Origin: Lactobacillus sp. CBA3605
Lineage (GTDB): Bacteria; Bacillota; Bacilli; Lactobacillales; Lactobacillaceae
Assembly: GCF_002970915.1 (NCBI RefSeq)
Contig: NZ_CP027190.1
Location: forward strand, 806,001-870,000
DNA: 64,000 bases
Direction: 5' to 3'
Under the pieces are notes generated by a model, which made no database searches, was not told the origin of the DNA, and saw only the letters and a program-made list of their open reading frames with translations. Of this stretch, positions 46,453 to 57,549 are shown in pieces. A program made the translations under genes and the position numbers. Every line of letters starts with the position of its first letter. The stretch's first letter is position 1.

Positions 46453-47010
46453 TTAGCGTATAAAAGTCAAATACCACGTCAACGCACAAACCGCTTGCGC
46501 TGAATGCAATTGACCAGTTCGTAACAAGTCGATTACTTTGTCTAACGGGACTAACTGTGTATTCACATATTCGTCCGCATCAAAATGCCGTTCGACTCGT
46601 TCGCTAGGATCAATATGTGTCAAAATCAAACTCACCGTTTCATTCGTGAATCCCTCTGAAGAGCTAATCGTCGTCATCACTTGACTATCATGGGCAACGT
46701 AACCAGCTTCTTCTTGCAATTCACGAACAGCCGCCGTTAAAGGTGCCTCACCAGGGTTAATCAGCCCAGCTGGCAAACTAATGGTCTCCGCATTACGGCC
46801 CACCCGGTATTCTGAACCTAATACGACTTGGTCATCCGCTGTCAACGCTAAAATCGTCACAGCATCGCCATGATCAATCAAATCACGTTCAACAGTTAAC
46901 CCATCGGGAGTTTGAATCGTTTCTTTTAACAAGTTAAAAATCGGACCCGAATAGACCTGTTGCTTACGTAGCACTTGGCCGGGACGCCCGACATTATCCA
47001 TTGCTGCCAT
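46453..47010 (-). CDS. NUDIX hydrolase, ADP-ribose pyrophosphatase type
   Basis: 185 residues. The NUDIX box is complete: G82, E88, R96-E97, E100-E101, G103 (GLINPGEAPLTAAVRELQEE). The SGPIFNLLKETIQTPDG and GSEYRVGRNAETISLPAG segments match ADP-ribose pyrophosphatases of the NudF/YqkG type, which cut ADP-ribose to AMP and ribose 5-phosphate. ATG 47010 follows GGGGG. It lies 15 bases after an SDR gene, in an operon headed by a DUF2829 protein, which makes ADP-ribose-like ligands especially relevant. Confidence 0.92.
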   Translation of the reverse strand: MAAMDNVGRPGQVLRKQQVYSGPIFNLLKETIQTPDGLTVERDLIDHGDAVTILALTADDQVVLGSEYRVGRNAETISLPAGLINPGEAPLTAAVRELQEEAGYVAHDSQVMTTISSSEGFTNETVSLILTHIDPSERVERHFDADEYVNTQLVPLDKVIDLLRTGQLHSAQAVCALTWYLTFIR

Positions 47011-47025
47011 TAAGTTGTCCCCCTT

Positions 47026-47772
47026 TTACTTCTCTAACCAACCGCCATCAATCGGAACCACCGTGCCATGAATATAGTCAGCATGGCGACTCGCCAAAAA
47101 CAACGTTAGATCAGCAACCTCTTGTGGTTGGGCCCAGCGTTTAGCCGGGGTCTCTTGGGCAACCCATTGGGCCAGCTTACCAGTCCCAGCAAAATCAGCC
47201 GCATTCATCGGCGTGTCAATCGCACCTGGGGCCAGACAATTAGCCCGAATACCCTGGCTCGCATAATCTAAGTCGACTTGCTTGGTATAACCGATTACAG
47301 CATGTTTGGCCGCCGTGTAAGCTGCACCACCACCACCAGCGACCAAACCAGCAATTGATGCCATGTTGACGAAAACGCCATGCTGCTGTGCTAGCATAGC
47401 CGGTAAAACAGCATTCGTTACGATGAATTGACTAGTTAAATCGGTCGCTAAGATTTGTTGCCATTGGTCTAAATCGAGTGCCAAAGTCGGCTGATAGCCA
47501 TCAAGCTTGCCAGCCGTATTGCACACGATTTGAGGTTGGCCCAGTACTGCACTACCAGCCTTAATGGCTTGCGTTAATGCCGTGGCGTCACAAACATCGG
47601 CCTGCTGATAACTTAATTGGGGTTGCGACGATAAACTAGCTGGTTGCGGTTGCTGGTCAATTGCAATTACTTGGGCGTGTTGCGCTAAAAAGGCCTGTGT
47701 TTGGGCCTGTCCAATGCCAGAAGCCGCTCCCGTAACTAATACCGTCTGCCCAGCAAATTCACTGAATTGCAT
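47026..47772 (-). CDS. SDR family oxidoreductase
   Basis: 248 residues, classical short-chain dehydrogenase. Cofactor loop TGAASGIGQ (14-22), NTAG motif, catalytic Ser139, Tyr152 and Lys156 (YTAAK), and the C-terminal DGGW. The Asp at the end of beta-2 (VIAIDQ) favours NAD(H) over NADP(H). Resembles 3-oxoacyl-ACP reductase-like SDRs; substrate unknown. Its ATG overlaps the DUF2829 stop by one base (TAATG), indicating coupled translation. Confidence 0.9.
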   Translation of the reverse strand: MQFSEFAGQTVLVTGAASGIGQAQTQAFLAQHAQVIAIDQQPQPASLSSQPQLSYQQADVCDATALTQAIKAGSAVLGQPQIVCNTAGKLDGYQPTLALDLDQWQQILATDLTSQFIVTNAVLPAMLAQQHGVFVNMASIAGLVAGGGGAAYTAAKHAVIGYTKQVDLDYASQGIRANCLAPGAIDTPMNAADFAGTGKLAQWVAQETPAKRWAQPQEVADLTLFLASRHADYIHGTVVPIDGGWLEK

Positions 47773-47996
47773 TAGGCGACCAGTTGCCAGTCTTCAGCCA
47801 AAATATCACAATCCGTTGGTGACCATAAACTATAGGCTTCATCAGCGGTTTTAATCAAAAAGTAAGGGTTCAACACATCGCCCTGAAAAGTTGACGTGGG
47901 TTGTAACATTACAAAAAGTTCGGTCCCTTCCCAACCAGTCCGAACGGCGCGCTTGCCAGCCTTTAAGGCTGGTAAAATTGCTTCAAATGTCATCAT
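47772..47996 (-). CDS. DUF2829 family protein (Tad2-like fold family)
   Basis: 74 residues. It shows the DUF2829 pattern: F-x2-x-LPALKAGKRAVRTGWEG near the N-terminus, a central FLIKTAD and a C-terminal CDILAEDWQLV. Some phage members of this family (Tad2) bind and sequester the cyclic ADP-ribose-type signal of Thoeris defence. Whether this chromosomal copy binds such molecules is unknown. Start is ATG 47996 or the next codon, 47993; GGAGG is 4 or 7 bases away. It leads a three-gene operon with an SDR and an ADP-ribose-type NUDIX enzyme. Confidence 0.8.
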   Translation of the reverse strand: MMTFEAILPALKAGKRAVRTGWEGTELFVMLQPTSTFQGDVLNPYFLIKTADEAYSLWSPTDCDILAEDWQLVA

Positions 47997-48160
47997 AAAT
48001 CCTCCATTAATTAGGTCTTACTCAAATCGTAGCATAATCGACCCGATAAAAACAGCGCCTAAATTTGTACCAACAAATTTAGACTTTTGCTGGTATGGAC
48101 CAATTAATCATGCTACAATGAAAGCGAATACAACTACCAATTATGGAGGAATTAATTATA

Positions 48161-49252
48161 ATGAGTAAACTTGGTGTGTCCGTCTATCCAGAACGGTCAA
48201 CGTTTGAAAAAGATGCGGCTTATTTAGATTTGGCAACAAAATATGGCTATCAACGGGTCTTCACGTCCCTACTTGAAATTAAAGGTAACCAAGATGAAGT
48301 CATCGCTAACTTCAAAAAAGTTATCACCTACGCCAATCAGCTTGGCTTACAAGTGATGGTCGATGTGAATCCCGGGTTATTCAAACAACTCGGTGTTTCC
48401 TACGATGACCTCTCATTCTTCCACGAGTTAGGCGCTTGGGGCGTCCGACTAGACCTCGGCTTTACCGGACAAGAAGAAGCACGCATGACCCATAATGAAT
48501 ATGGCATTAAAATTGAGGTCAACATGTCTAAAGGGACTCATTACGTTGACACCATCATGGATTATTATCCTGAAAAAGATAACCTACTGGGCTCGCATAA
48601 CTTCTACCCACAAGAATACACCGGTTTAGGCTACGACTATTTTGTGGCCACTTCGAAACAATACCGGCAATATGGCATTAATACCGCCGCCTTCGTCTCA
48701 TCTAATGACGCAACTTATGGTCCTTGGCCAATGCAAGATGGACTTTGCACGTTGGAACAGCACCGCGGGCTCCCCATCGCAACCCAAGTCCAACATCTTA
48801 AGATGACTGGCTTAATTGATGATGTCTTAATCGGAAATGCCTATGCCAGCGAAGCGGAATTAAAAGCGACCGCTGACATCTTCTTCAGCCCATATCCTTT
48901 ACTACACCTCACAACGCCGGCTGACTTGTCCGCCGCTGAAAAAGCTGTAATTTTTGATCAAGCCCAAACTTATCGTGGTGACTGTTCCGACTATGTTTTA
49001 CGGTCCTCACAAACCCGGGTCATCTATAAAGACGCCGCTTTTCCAGCCAAGCATACGGTTGATATCCACGTTGGTGACGTCTTAATTGATAACGATCAAT
49101 ATGGTCAATACAAAGGTGAACTTCAAATTGCATTACGTGATTTCAAGAATACCGGGCGCATTAACGTCGTCGGTAAACTCGTTGCCACCGATCAACAAAT
49201 TCTTGCCTTATTGGTGCCATGGATGGACTTTAGGTTAGTCGCTGCAAAATAA
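48161..49252 (+). CDS. MupG-type 6-phospho-N-acetylmuramidase (DUF871)
   Basis: 363 residues from ATG 48161 (MSKLGVSVYPERSTFEKD). The N-terminal TIM-barrel domain (LGVSVYPE, VDVNPGLF, RLDLGF, LLGSHNFYP) and the C-terminal beta domain match DUF871/MupG. Known members split MurNAc-6-phosphate-GlcNAc during cell-wall recycling. No MurNAc PTS or etherase lies beside it, so substrate is tentative. GGAGG lies 11 bases upstream. The next gene follows after 12 bases. Confidence 0.85.
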   Translation: MSKLGVSVYPERSTFEKDAAYLDLATKYGYQRVFTSLLEIKGNQDEVIANFKKVITYANQLGLQVMVDVNPGLFKQLGVSYDDLSFFHELGAWGVRLDLGFTGQEEARMTHNEYGIKIEVNMSKGTHYVDTIMDYYPEKDNLLGSHNFYPQEYTGLGYDYFVATSKQYRQYGINTAAFVSSNDATYGPWPMQDGLCTLEQHRGLPIATQVQHLKMTGLIDDVLIGNAYASEAELKATADIFFSPYPLLHLTTPADLSAAEKAVIFDQAQTYRGDCSDYVLRSSQTRVIYKDAAFPAKHTVDIHVGDVLIDNDQYGQYKGELQIALRDFKNTGRINVVGKLVATDQQILALLVPWMDFRLVAAK

Positions 49253-49264
49253 AGGAGCTAAACG

Positions 49265-50449
49265 ATGACTGAAAATTTACGGTTAACAACTGATGCGGAC
49301 CGCGAAGCCTTTTATCAGTTATATCAATACGCTTTTAACAACCATGATAGTCCACAACGACGCCAATTTTTCATGGAGCGTTATCAACACGGCTGGATTT
49401 ACGGACTTCATGATCAACAACAATTAGTGAGTGGCTTATATAGTCTGCCTATGCAAGTCAACTTTCACGGCGTCACCTATCCGATGCATGGCATTGGCGA
49501 CGTGATGAGTGCCCCCGAGTATTCTGGCCGCGGTGGCGCTGGCAAATTATTAACGGCGGCGTTACATGACATGGCCGCTCAACAAGTGCCGTTGTCCTAT
49601 CTGGCACCGTTCTCGTATGGGTACTATCGTCAATTTGGTTATGAGCAGACTTTTACCCATACTGAACAGGTGTTACCTGCAGCCGCCTTGCCGCGGCTTA
49701 AGCCCACGGATCTTTCAGGGACAATTACCCGATATGGCAACGCTGGCATTACGCTCATTAACGACTTTTATGCGGCCCAGCCGATTAATCAACGCGGTGG
49801 CTTGATTCGGTCAACCTGGTGGTGTCATTATCTCACCTTAAAGCACGACTGGTCCGTTGCAATTTATCGGAATGCCGCCAGTCAAATCGAAGGTTACCTC
49901 ATTTACGAGCGTCAAGCAACCAACTTTGCCATTCAAGAATGGACAACCAGTACACCAGTCGCCTTTGAGCGATTAGCTGCTTTCATCACCAAGCATGGAA
50001 CGACGTTTGATACTTTTAGTTATATGGCACCTAGTGATGACAATAACTTGGCCGACTTAGCAGCGCCAGAAGCCTTAAGCATCCAAACAACGCCCTATAT
50101 GATGGCAAGAATTGTCGATTTACCGGCCTTTTTAAAACGGTATCCCTTTATGACAACCGACTTAGCGCCGATTCGCTTGGCGATAACTGATCCGGTCTTA
50201 ACCCAAAATCAAGGCATCTGGACACTAAGTATCACTGCCGGGACGGTCACCTTGAATCGTGTCACACCAGCCCTTAACGGTGCCGCTGACGTGCACTTAT
50301 CCATTCAACGGTTAACCCAAGCACTCTTTGGCACCCGCACCTTAACTCAAGCTTGGCAGCACGGACAAGTTACCGGCGAAATAGCGGCGATTAAACGCTT
50401 AGATGCCAGTTTTGTCACCACGAAACCTGCCTTAATTGATTATTTCTAA
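49265..50449 (+). CDS. GNAT acetyltransferase, Eis-like
   Basis: 394 residues with the Eis layout: two GNAT-like regions and a sterol-carrier-like C-terminal domain. HGIGDVMSAPEYSGRGGAGKLL is the acetyl-CoA-binding loop, and the C-terminus ends in an acidic/aromatic LIDYF typical of the family. Eis proteins N-acetylate amines such as aminoglycosides; the physiological substrate here is unknown. Co-transcribed with the MupG-type gene, so an amino-sugar link is conceivable. Confidence 0.87.
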   Translation: MTENLRLTTDADREAFYQLYQYAFNNHDSPQRRQFFMERYQHGWIYGLHDQQQLVSGLYSLPMQVNFHGVTYPMHGIGDVMSAPEYSGRGGAGKLLTAALHDMAAQQVPLSYLAPFSYGYYRQFGYEQTFTHTEQVLPAAALPRLKPTDLSGTITRYGNAGITLINDFYAAQPINQRGGLIRSTWWCHYLTLKHDWSVAIYRNAASQIEGYLIYERQATNFAIQEWTTSTPVAFERLAAFITKHGTTFDTFSYMAPSDDNNLADLAAPEALSIQTTPYMMARIVDLPAFLKRYPFMTTDLAPIRLAITDPVLTQNQGIWTLSITAGTVTLNRVTPALNGAADVHLSIQRLTQALFGTRTLTQAWQHGQVTGEIAAIKRLDASFVTTKPALIDYF

Positions 50450-50451
50450 CA

Positions 50452-50505
50452 AAAAAAGTTGCTTAGCCTGATACCGGATAATCCGGTTCAGCTAAACAAC
50501 TTTTT
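50452..50505. terminator. Bidirectional terminator
   Basis: AAAAAAAGTTGCTTAGC pairs with GCTAAACAACTTTTT around an inner CCGGATAATCCGG hairpin. Confidence 0.85.
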
Positions 50506-50528
50506 AGTTTTGCACTAATTTAGCTCAG

Positions 50529-51989
<1,461 letters not shown>

Positions 51990-51992
51990 TCA

Positions 51993-53447
<1,455 letters not shown>

Positions 53448-53482
53448 TTATTTCTATATTTTTAACGTATTTTGATAAATAA

Positions 53483-53522
53483 GGGACCCGACCAATACCC
53501 TTAAGGTATTCGTCTGGGTCCC
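53483..53522 (-). terminator. Intercistronic hairpin between PTS IIA and GH1 copy B
   Basis: Minus-strand GGGACCC pairs with GGGTCCC, with AATACC/GGTATT inside. There is no long T run after it, so it is more likely a partial terminator or mRNA stabiliser than a full stop. Confidence 0.6.
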
Positions 53523-53531
53523 CACTATGAC

Positions 53532-53882
53532 CTATTTTGCTTCAGTAGCTAACCGCCGATATAAATCAACAATTTCCCCTGCTAAATCGCGGAAGGTAAT
53601 GGCATTCATAATATGATCTTGTGAATGAACCAACAACAATGAAACGTGAGTATGTTCCCCATTAGCTTCATCAGTTAACATTGAAGTTTGTGAATTGTGG
53701 GCTTCAGTTAAGAAGTTATCGGCTTCTTTTAACTTAGCATCCGCCGTTGTAAAATCGTTCTCTTTAGCGGCTCTAATTGCTTCGAAAGCGGAACTCTTGG
53801 CGTTACCACCATTCACAATTAACCCCATAATTGTTTCTAGACTTGCTTCTGTTTCAGGTGTTGCTTGCTTTTCTTCTGCCAT
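53532..53882 (-). CDS. PTS lactose/cellobiose-type IIA component
   Basis: 116 residues. Three-helix IIA of the lactose/cellobiose family with the phosphorylated His in LLLVHSQDHIMNAI. It takes phosphate from HPr and passes it to IIB. ATG 53882 follows AAAAGGATGAGGGTCA. It lies downstream of IIB and upstream of two 6-phospho-beta-glucosidases, so the sugar is a beta-glucoside. Confidence 0.93.
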   Translation of the reverse strand: MAEEKQATPETEASLETIMGLIVNGGNAKSSAFEAIRAAKENDFTTADAKLKEADNFLTEAHNSQTSMLTDEANGEHTHVSLLLVHSQDHIMNAITFRDLAGEIVDLYRRLATEAK

Positions 53883-53928
53883 TGACCCTCATCCTTTTTA
53901 GCTTATTTTTCATCGTCTTCATGCCACT

Positions 53929-53965
53929 AAAATACTGCCTACCGACGCACGTTGTTAGGCAGTAT
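53929..53965 (-). terminator. Intercistronic hairpin between PTS IIB and IIA
   Basis: Minus-strand ATACTGCCTA pairs perfectly with TAGGCAGTAT and is followed by TTTTAG; a weak terminator or processing site. Confidence 0.6.
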
Positions 53966-53980
53966 CTCAACTCGTTTAAC

Positions 53981-54295
53981 CTATTTTTTAGCCATTGATG
54001 ATTCGGCTTCGCGTAATACTTTTTCACCATTCATCATGCCGTAGTCTTGCATATTGATTACTTCAACCGGAATATCAACCCGTTTTTGAAAGTCGCTTAA
54101 CATATAACGAACTTGTGGTCCAAGCATTAAAATATCTGGATTCTTTTCGCTTAACTTAGCATCCGCATCACTGGCAGCGGTTGCAAAAATTTCTGCGTCA
54201 ATCCCATCAGCTTCAGCAGCCTTTTGCATCTTTGAAACTAATAGTGACGTTGACATTCCTGCAGCACACACCAACATAATTGTTTTTTCAGCCAT
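53981..54295 (-). CDS. PTS lactose/cellobiose-type IIB component
   Basis: 104 residues from ATG 54295 (MAEKTIMLVCAAGMSTSLLV). The phosphorylated Cys sits in VCAAGMSTS. It is first in the operon, followed by IIA and two GH1 enzymes. No IIC permease gene is in the cluster, so the membrane part must be encoded elsewhere, a known habit in lactobacilli. A GTG-like longer start three codons earlier was rejected because the GGAGC SD fits ATG 54295. Confidence 0.92.
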   Translation of the reverse strand: MAEKTIMLVCAAGMSTSLLVSKMQKAAEADGIDAEIFATAASDADAKLSEKNPDILMLGPQVRYMLSDFQKRVDIPVEVINMQDYGMMNGEKVLREAESSMAKK

Positions 54296-54354
54296 AATAA
54301 ACACGCTCCTAGTATAGTTTATAAATTAATTTTCTTCAGCGGTTGCTTTAGTAA

Positions 54355-54404
54355 ACCGCTTTCATTACAATTAGAATTATAAGTCATGGGTACAAATTTA
54401 ACAA
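54355..54404 (-). promoter_or_regulatory. PTS/GH1 operon promoter with cre-like sequence
   Basis: Minus-strand TTGTTA (54404-54399), 17-base spacer, TATAAT (54381-54376). Just downstream, TGAAAGCGGTTTACT (about 54369-54355) resembles cre with one extra base. TACAAATT (54391-54398) inside the spacer matches the half-site of the operator next to the regulator gene. Confidence 0.7.
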
Positions 54405-54435
54405 GTCCTAATCATTAAAAACCGGGAATTTATTA

Positions 54436-54453
54436 AATTGGTACCTACAAATT
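54436..54453. promoter_or_regulatory. Putative GntR operator
   Basis: AATTGGTA-CC-TACAAATT is an inverted repeat with one mismatch, close to the TGGTA-type operators of GntR/UTRA sugar repressors, and lies just upstream of the regulator gene. Confidence 0.6.
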
Positions 54454-54488
54454 ATCACTTAATCTAAAAATTGAAAGAAGTGGTTCCA

Positions 54489-55196
54489 ATGTATCGTGAT
54501 ATTGCGACTAAACTCGTCAATGCCATTCAAGACGGGCAATTTGAAGTCAAATTGCCGACTGAAGCGCAGTTAATGGCCCATTATCATGCCAGCCGTAATA
54601 CCATCCGCAAGGCCATCGACCTCGTTTACCAACAAGGACTATTACGGCGGGTTCAAGGTAGCGGTTACTTCATTACTAATATTCAATTACAACACAAAAC
54701 GGTGGTCAACCTATCGGCCCGCGCGATGCCTAGCAGTAATTTACACCCCCGTGAATTAGTTTCTAAAATTCTAACCTTTGACACGATTCATAGCGATCCG
54801 GAACTTGCCAAGCAAATGGGGATTCCAATTGATCAGGAACTTTATCGGGTTATTCGGCTCCGGTATTGGCATGACCACCTCTATTGTCTGGAAAAGGCTT
54901 ATTATCTACGGTCAGTCGTGCCCTATCTCTCAACTGAAGCGATTAATCAGTCAATTTGGGACTTCATTTACGAGGCCTACGGGATTGGGATTGCTAATAG
55001 TGATGATTACTTATCGCTCACTAATCTAACCGAAGAAGAGGCCAAATTAATGCAATTAGGCCACGGTGATACTTATTTAGCCTTAGATTCTTGCAACTAT
55101 TATAAAAATAATAGTTTATTGGATTTTTCGCATACTGTCTTCGCATATCCCGACTTAGCCTTGTATTTTCATACGACTAACTTATCAAATCCTTAA
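54489..55196 (+). CDS. GntR family regulator with UTRA domain
   Basis: 235 residues from ATG 54489 (MYRDIATKLVNAIQDGQFEV). The N-terminal GntR winged HTH (KLPTEAQLMAHYHASRNTIR, then GSGYFITN) is followed by a UTRA effector domain. Such proteins repress sugar PTS operons and are released by a phosphorylated sugar. It is divergent from the beta-glucoside operon and likely controls it. The SD is weak (GAAAG, ~11 bases away); GTG 54480 is an alternative start. Confidence 0.9.
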   Translation: MYRDIATKLVNAIQDGQFEVKLPTEAQLMAHYHASRNTIRKAIDLVYQQGLLRRVQGSGYFITNIQLQHKTVVNLSARAMPSSNLHPRELVSKILTFDTIHSDPELAKQMGIPIDQELYRVIRLRYWHDHLYCLEKAYYLRSVVPYLSTEAINQSIWDFIYEAYGIGIANSDDYLSLTNLTEEEAKLMQLGHGDTYLALDSCNYYKNNSLLDFSHTVFAYPDLALYFHTTNLSNP

Positions 55197-55289
55197 ATTA
55201 TCGACAATTTAAGGCAAATCGCTACATTTTCATCACAATTAACGGCTATAATAGAGAATAGTATACGAAATTATGATGGAGGAATTAGC

Positions 55290-56024
55290 GTGTCTGCACC
55301 CCTTTTTTCAGTGGTTGTACCAGCGTACAATCAACATAAATTTATCAATAGTTGCTTGACCAGTCTCCAGCATCAGACAATGATGGACTTTGAAGTCATT
55401 GTGGTGAATGATTGTTCAACCGATGATACGGCCCAACAGATTCAAGCATTGATCGAAACGGATGACCGCTTTAAGGTCGTTACCCATGCTCAGAACCGTG
55501 GGGTTTCTGCCGCGCGTAATTCTGGGATGGCCGTTGCTCAAGGTCAATACTTGTGTTTCGTCGATGGGGACGACTGGGTAGAACCAAACTTTTTAGCCAC
55601 CTTTTTGGCCGCCTATCAAGCTGCGCCCCAAAGTCAGTTAGTCGTTTGTGGGCATTTCGGCTATTTAGCAGTGCCTAGTCCGGCCAAGACCTATGCTAAA
55701 AAAGAACTAGTTGCTAATATCAACTTTGGCACAGTGGGTGGTTTTTCATGGAATAAATGTTTCCTACGATCAATCATTACGACCCATCACTTAAAGTTCA
55801 ACGAAGAGATCAATTTTCTCGAAGATCAGCTGTTTGCATTCCGTTATGCGGACTATGTGCAATCAGCCGAATATCTTCCAGCCAAAACTTATCATTATCG
55901 TTGGCGCTTCCGGAGTAATCTAGCCCATTTAGGTCTACCTTTCTTCGCGGCGCGACGTAAGATGATTAAGATTTTAAAGCAAGAAAGTAAGCAAGCTTTG
56001 AGTGAAGATTGGAATAACCAATAA
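55290..56024 (+). CDS. Family 2 glycosyltransferase
   Basis: 244 residues. GT-A fold: VVVPAYNQHKFINSCLTSL near the N-terminus, NRGVSAARNSG, and the DxD-type motif FVDGDDWVE. It transfers a sugar from a nucleotide-sugar donor, probably to a wall or surface polymer. GTG 55290 follows GGAGGAATTAGC. No membrane segment. It stands alone, before the WxL genes. Confidence 0.9.
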   Translation: MSAPLFSVVVPAYNQHKFINSCLTSLQHQTMMDFEVIVVNDCSTDDTAQQIQALIETDDRFKVVTHAQNRGVSAARNSGMAVAQGQYLCFVDGDDWVEPNFLATFLAAYQAAPQSQLVVCGHFGYLAVPSPAKTYAKKELVANINFGTVGGFSWNKCFLRSIITTHHLKFNEEINFLEDQLFAFRYADYVQSAEYLPAKTYHYRWRFRSNLAHLGLPFFAARRKMIKILKQESKQALSEDWNNQ

Positions 56025-56038
56025 ATACTCAAACTAAT

Positions 56039-56088
56039 CAAAAAAATGGCTTCAACCGCCCAATTAGGGGTAGTTGAAGCCATTTTTT
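56039..56088. terminator. Bidirectional terminator
   Basis: AAAAAATGGCTTCAAC pairs with GTTGAAGCCATTTTTT between convergent genes. Confidence 0.9.
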
Positions 56089-56099
56089 TATCGTTTAGC

Positions 56100-57464
56100 T
56101 TAACCGGGCGCATCTTCTAAAGTCCACGTAATAGTCCCAGTATACTTACCAGGCAAGGCATCGCCCCGTACTTCCATCAAGACCCCCGTTTGAGCCGACC
56201 AAGTCGTCGCCGTGTCAAATAAGGTTGTCGTTGGCGTCGTCGTCCCTTGAGCGACCACTGTGCCAGTCGTTGTCAGCATCACGCGATCTTGACCCGCTGC
56301 TTGATACACGACCCACCCCGCTAAGTCGCGGCCTTGAGCCGTTTTAAAAGTGGTTGCGGCTGCGATTAAACGCCAATGTGCGCCAGCCGGTCGTTCATCA
56401 CTAATTTGCAAGTGCCAATTATCAGCGCGACCGATAACTTGTGACCGTCCGGTTAAGGTCACAGCCGTAAATGTCGCCTGCTCAGGAACTTCTTTAAAAC
56501 TCAAATCACCGCGCACATTCACCGTCAGCAGCACTGAATCCGAACGTAACTCATGTTCATCAACCGCATAGATTTCCAGGTCATTGGTCCCCGTTGTCAA
56601 TTCAGTCGCCGCCAACTCATAGACAAAAGCACCAGGCTCTGCCGCTGAATCCAATTTGAATTGTGCTAAGGTTTGGTCACCCTTTTGAATATAAATCGTG
56701 ATGTCTTCATTCTTAAAGCCACCTTGACGATCAAGTTGGCCACTAAGCTGCACCTTGCCACTTTTGGCAACGTCAAACTGGCTCTCATCTAAGCTCAAAA
56801 ATAATGGTGGTACCGGTAAAATCTGATAGTTTGGTAGTTCAAACGTCGTTCTAGCAGTATCAATGGTCGTAAATGCACTCCCACCCTCAACTGAGGATAA
56901 GCGTTTGACCCAATTAGCCGCAGCCACCACTGTGATTTCAATCCACGGATTATCAGCATTGAGCGGGGTCATAATCGTTGTGCGCACCTTACTGCTACTT
57001 GCATGGGCCGCCGTCGTTTTACCAGTAGCGGTCGTCACGGTTGCCGACTTGAAGGTTATGTTTTTCGGCCGGTTAAAGGCAAAATGCAGTTGCTCATTAC
57101 TGGGCGTTCCCGGTCGATATTGCAACCGAAATTGGTAAGTGACTTGATCACCACTCGCCACCTGGGTGTTTTTATCAACAGGGTCACCATGGGCATCTGT
57201 CACCGTGAGGCTATGATCCACTTGACTAACTGCTGGGGGCTTAGGTGCTGTGGGGATTACCGGCTCAATTACTGGTGCCACCGTCGCTGGAGGCTGTTGC
57301 TCGCTTGGCGGTTCAGTAACCGCACTGCTGGCATCAGCTGTCTCCGGTGTCACTGGCTGATTAGCGTCCACTTCAGCCGTCACCGGCACCGCTTGAACAC
57401 GGGGACTCCCCATCCCTAAACTACCCCATAGTGCCGCTATCATTATCAATTGCCATCCCCGCAT
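56100..57464 (-). CDS. WxL domain cell-surface protein (large)
   Basis: 454 residues. N-terminal signal peptide (MRGWQLIMIAALWGSLGMGS, ending about VQA), a Pro/Thr-rich linker (~30-75), a long beta-rich region, and a C-terminal WxL domain with the two motifs NWHLQISDE and YTGTITWTLEDAPG. WxL domains bind peptidoglycan non-covalently. It follows a small WxL gene, but the DUF916 and LPxTG partners usual in csc clusters are missing. It may bind polysaccharide or host/plant surfaces (inference). Confidence 0.87.
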   Translation of the reverse strand: MRGWQLIMIAALWGSLGMGSPRVQAVPVTAEVDANQPVTPETADASSAVTEPPSEQQPPATVAPVIEPVIPTAPKPPAVSQVDHSLTVTDAHGDPVDKNTQVASGDQVTYQFRLQYRPGTPSNEQLHFAFNRPKNITFKSATVTTATGKTTAAHASSSKVRTTIMTPLNADNPWIEITVVAAANWVKRLSSVEGGSAFTTIDTARTTFELPNYQILPVPPLFLSLDESQFDVAKSGKVQLSGQLDRQGGFKNEDITIYIQKGDQTLAQFKLDSAAEPGAFVYELAATELTTGTNDLEIYAVDEHELRSDSVLLTVNVRGDLSFKEVPEQATFTAVTLTGRSQVIGRADNWHLQISDERPAGAHWRLIAAATTFKTAQGRDLAGWVVYQAAGQDRVMLTTTGTVVAQGTTTPTTTLFDTATTWSAQTGVLMEVRGDALPGKYTGTITWTLEDAPG

Positions 57465-57549
57465 TATTTCAATCCTTTCTTATTTACCCGCTATGTACGT
57501 GGTGCGATCAGTTGGACCGCCCCACAACCTGCTGTTTCAATGATTCCAA

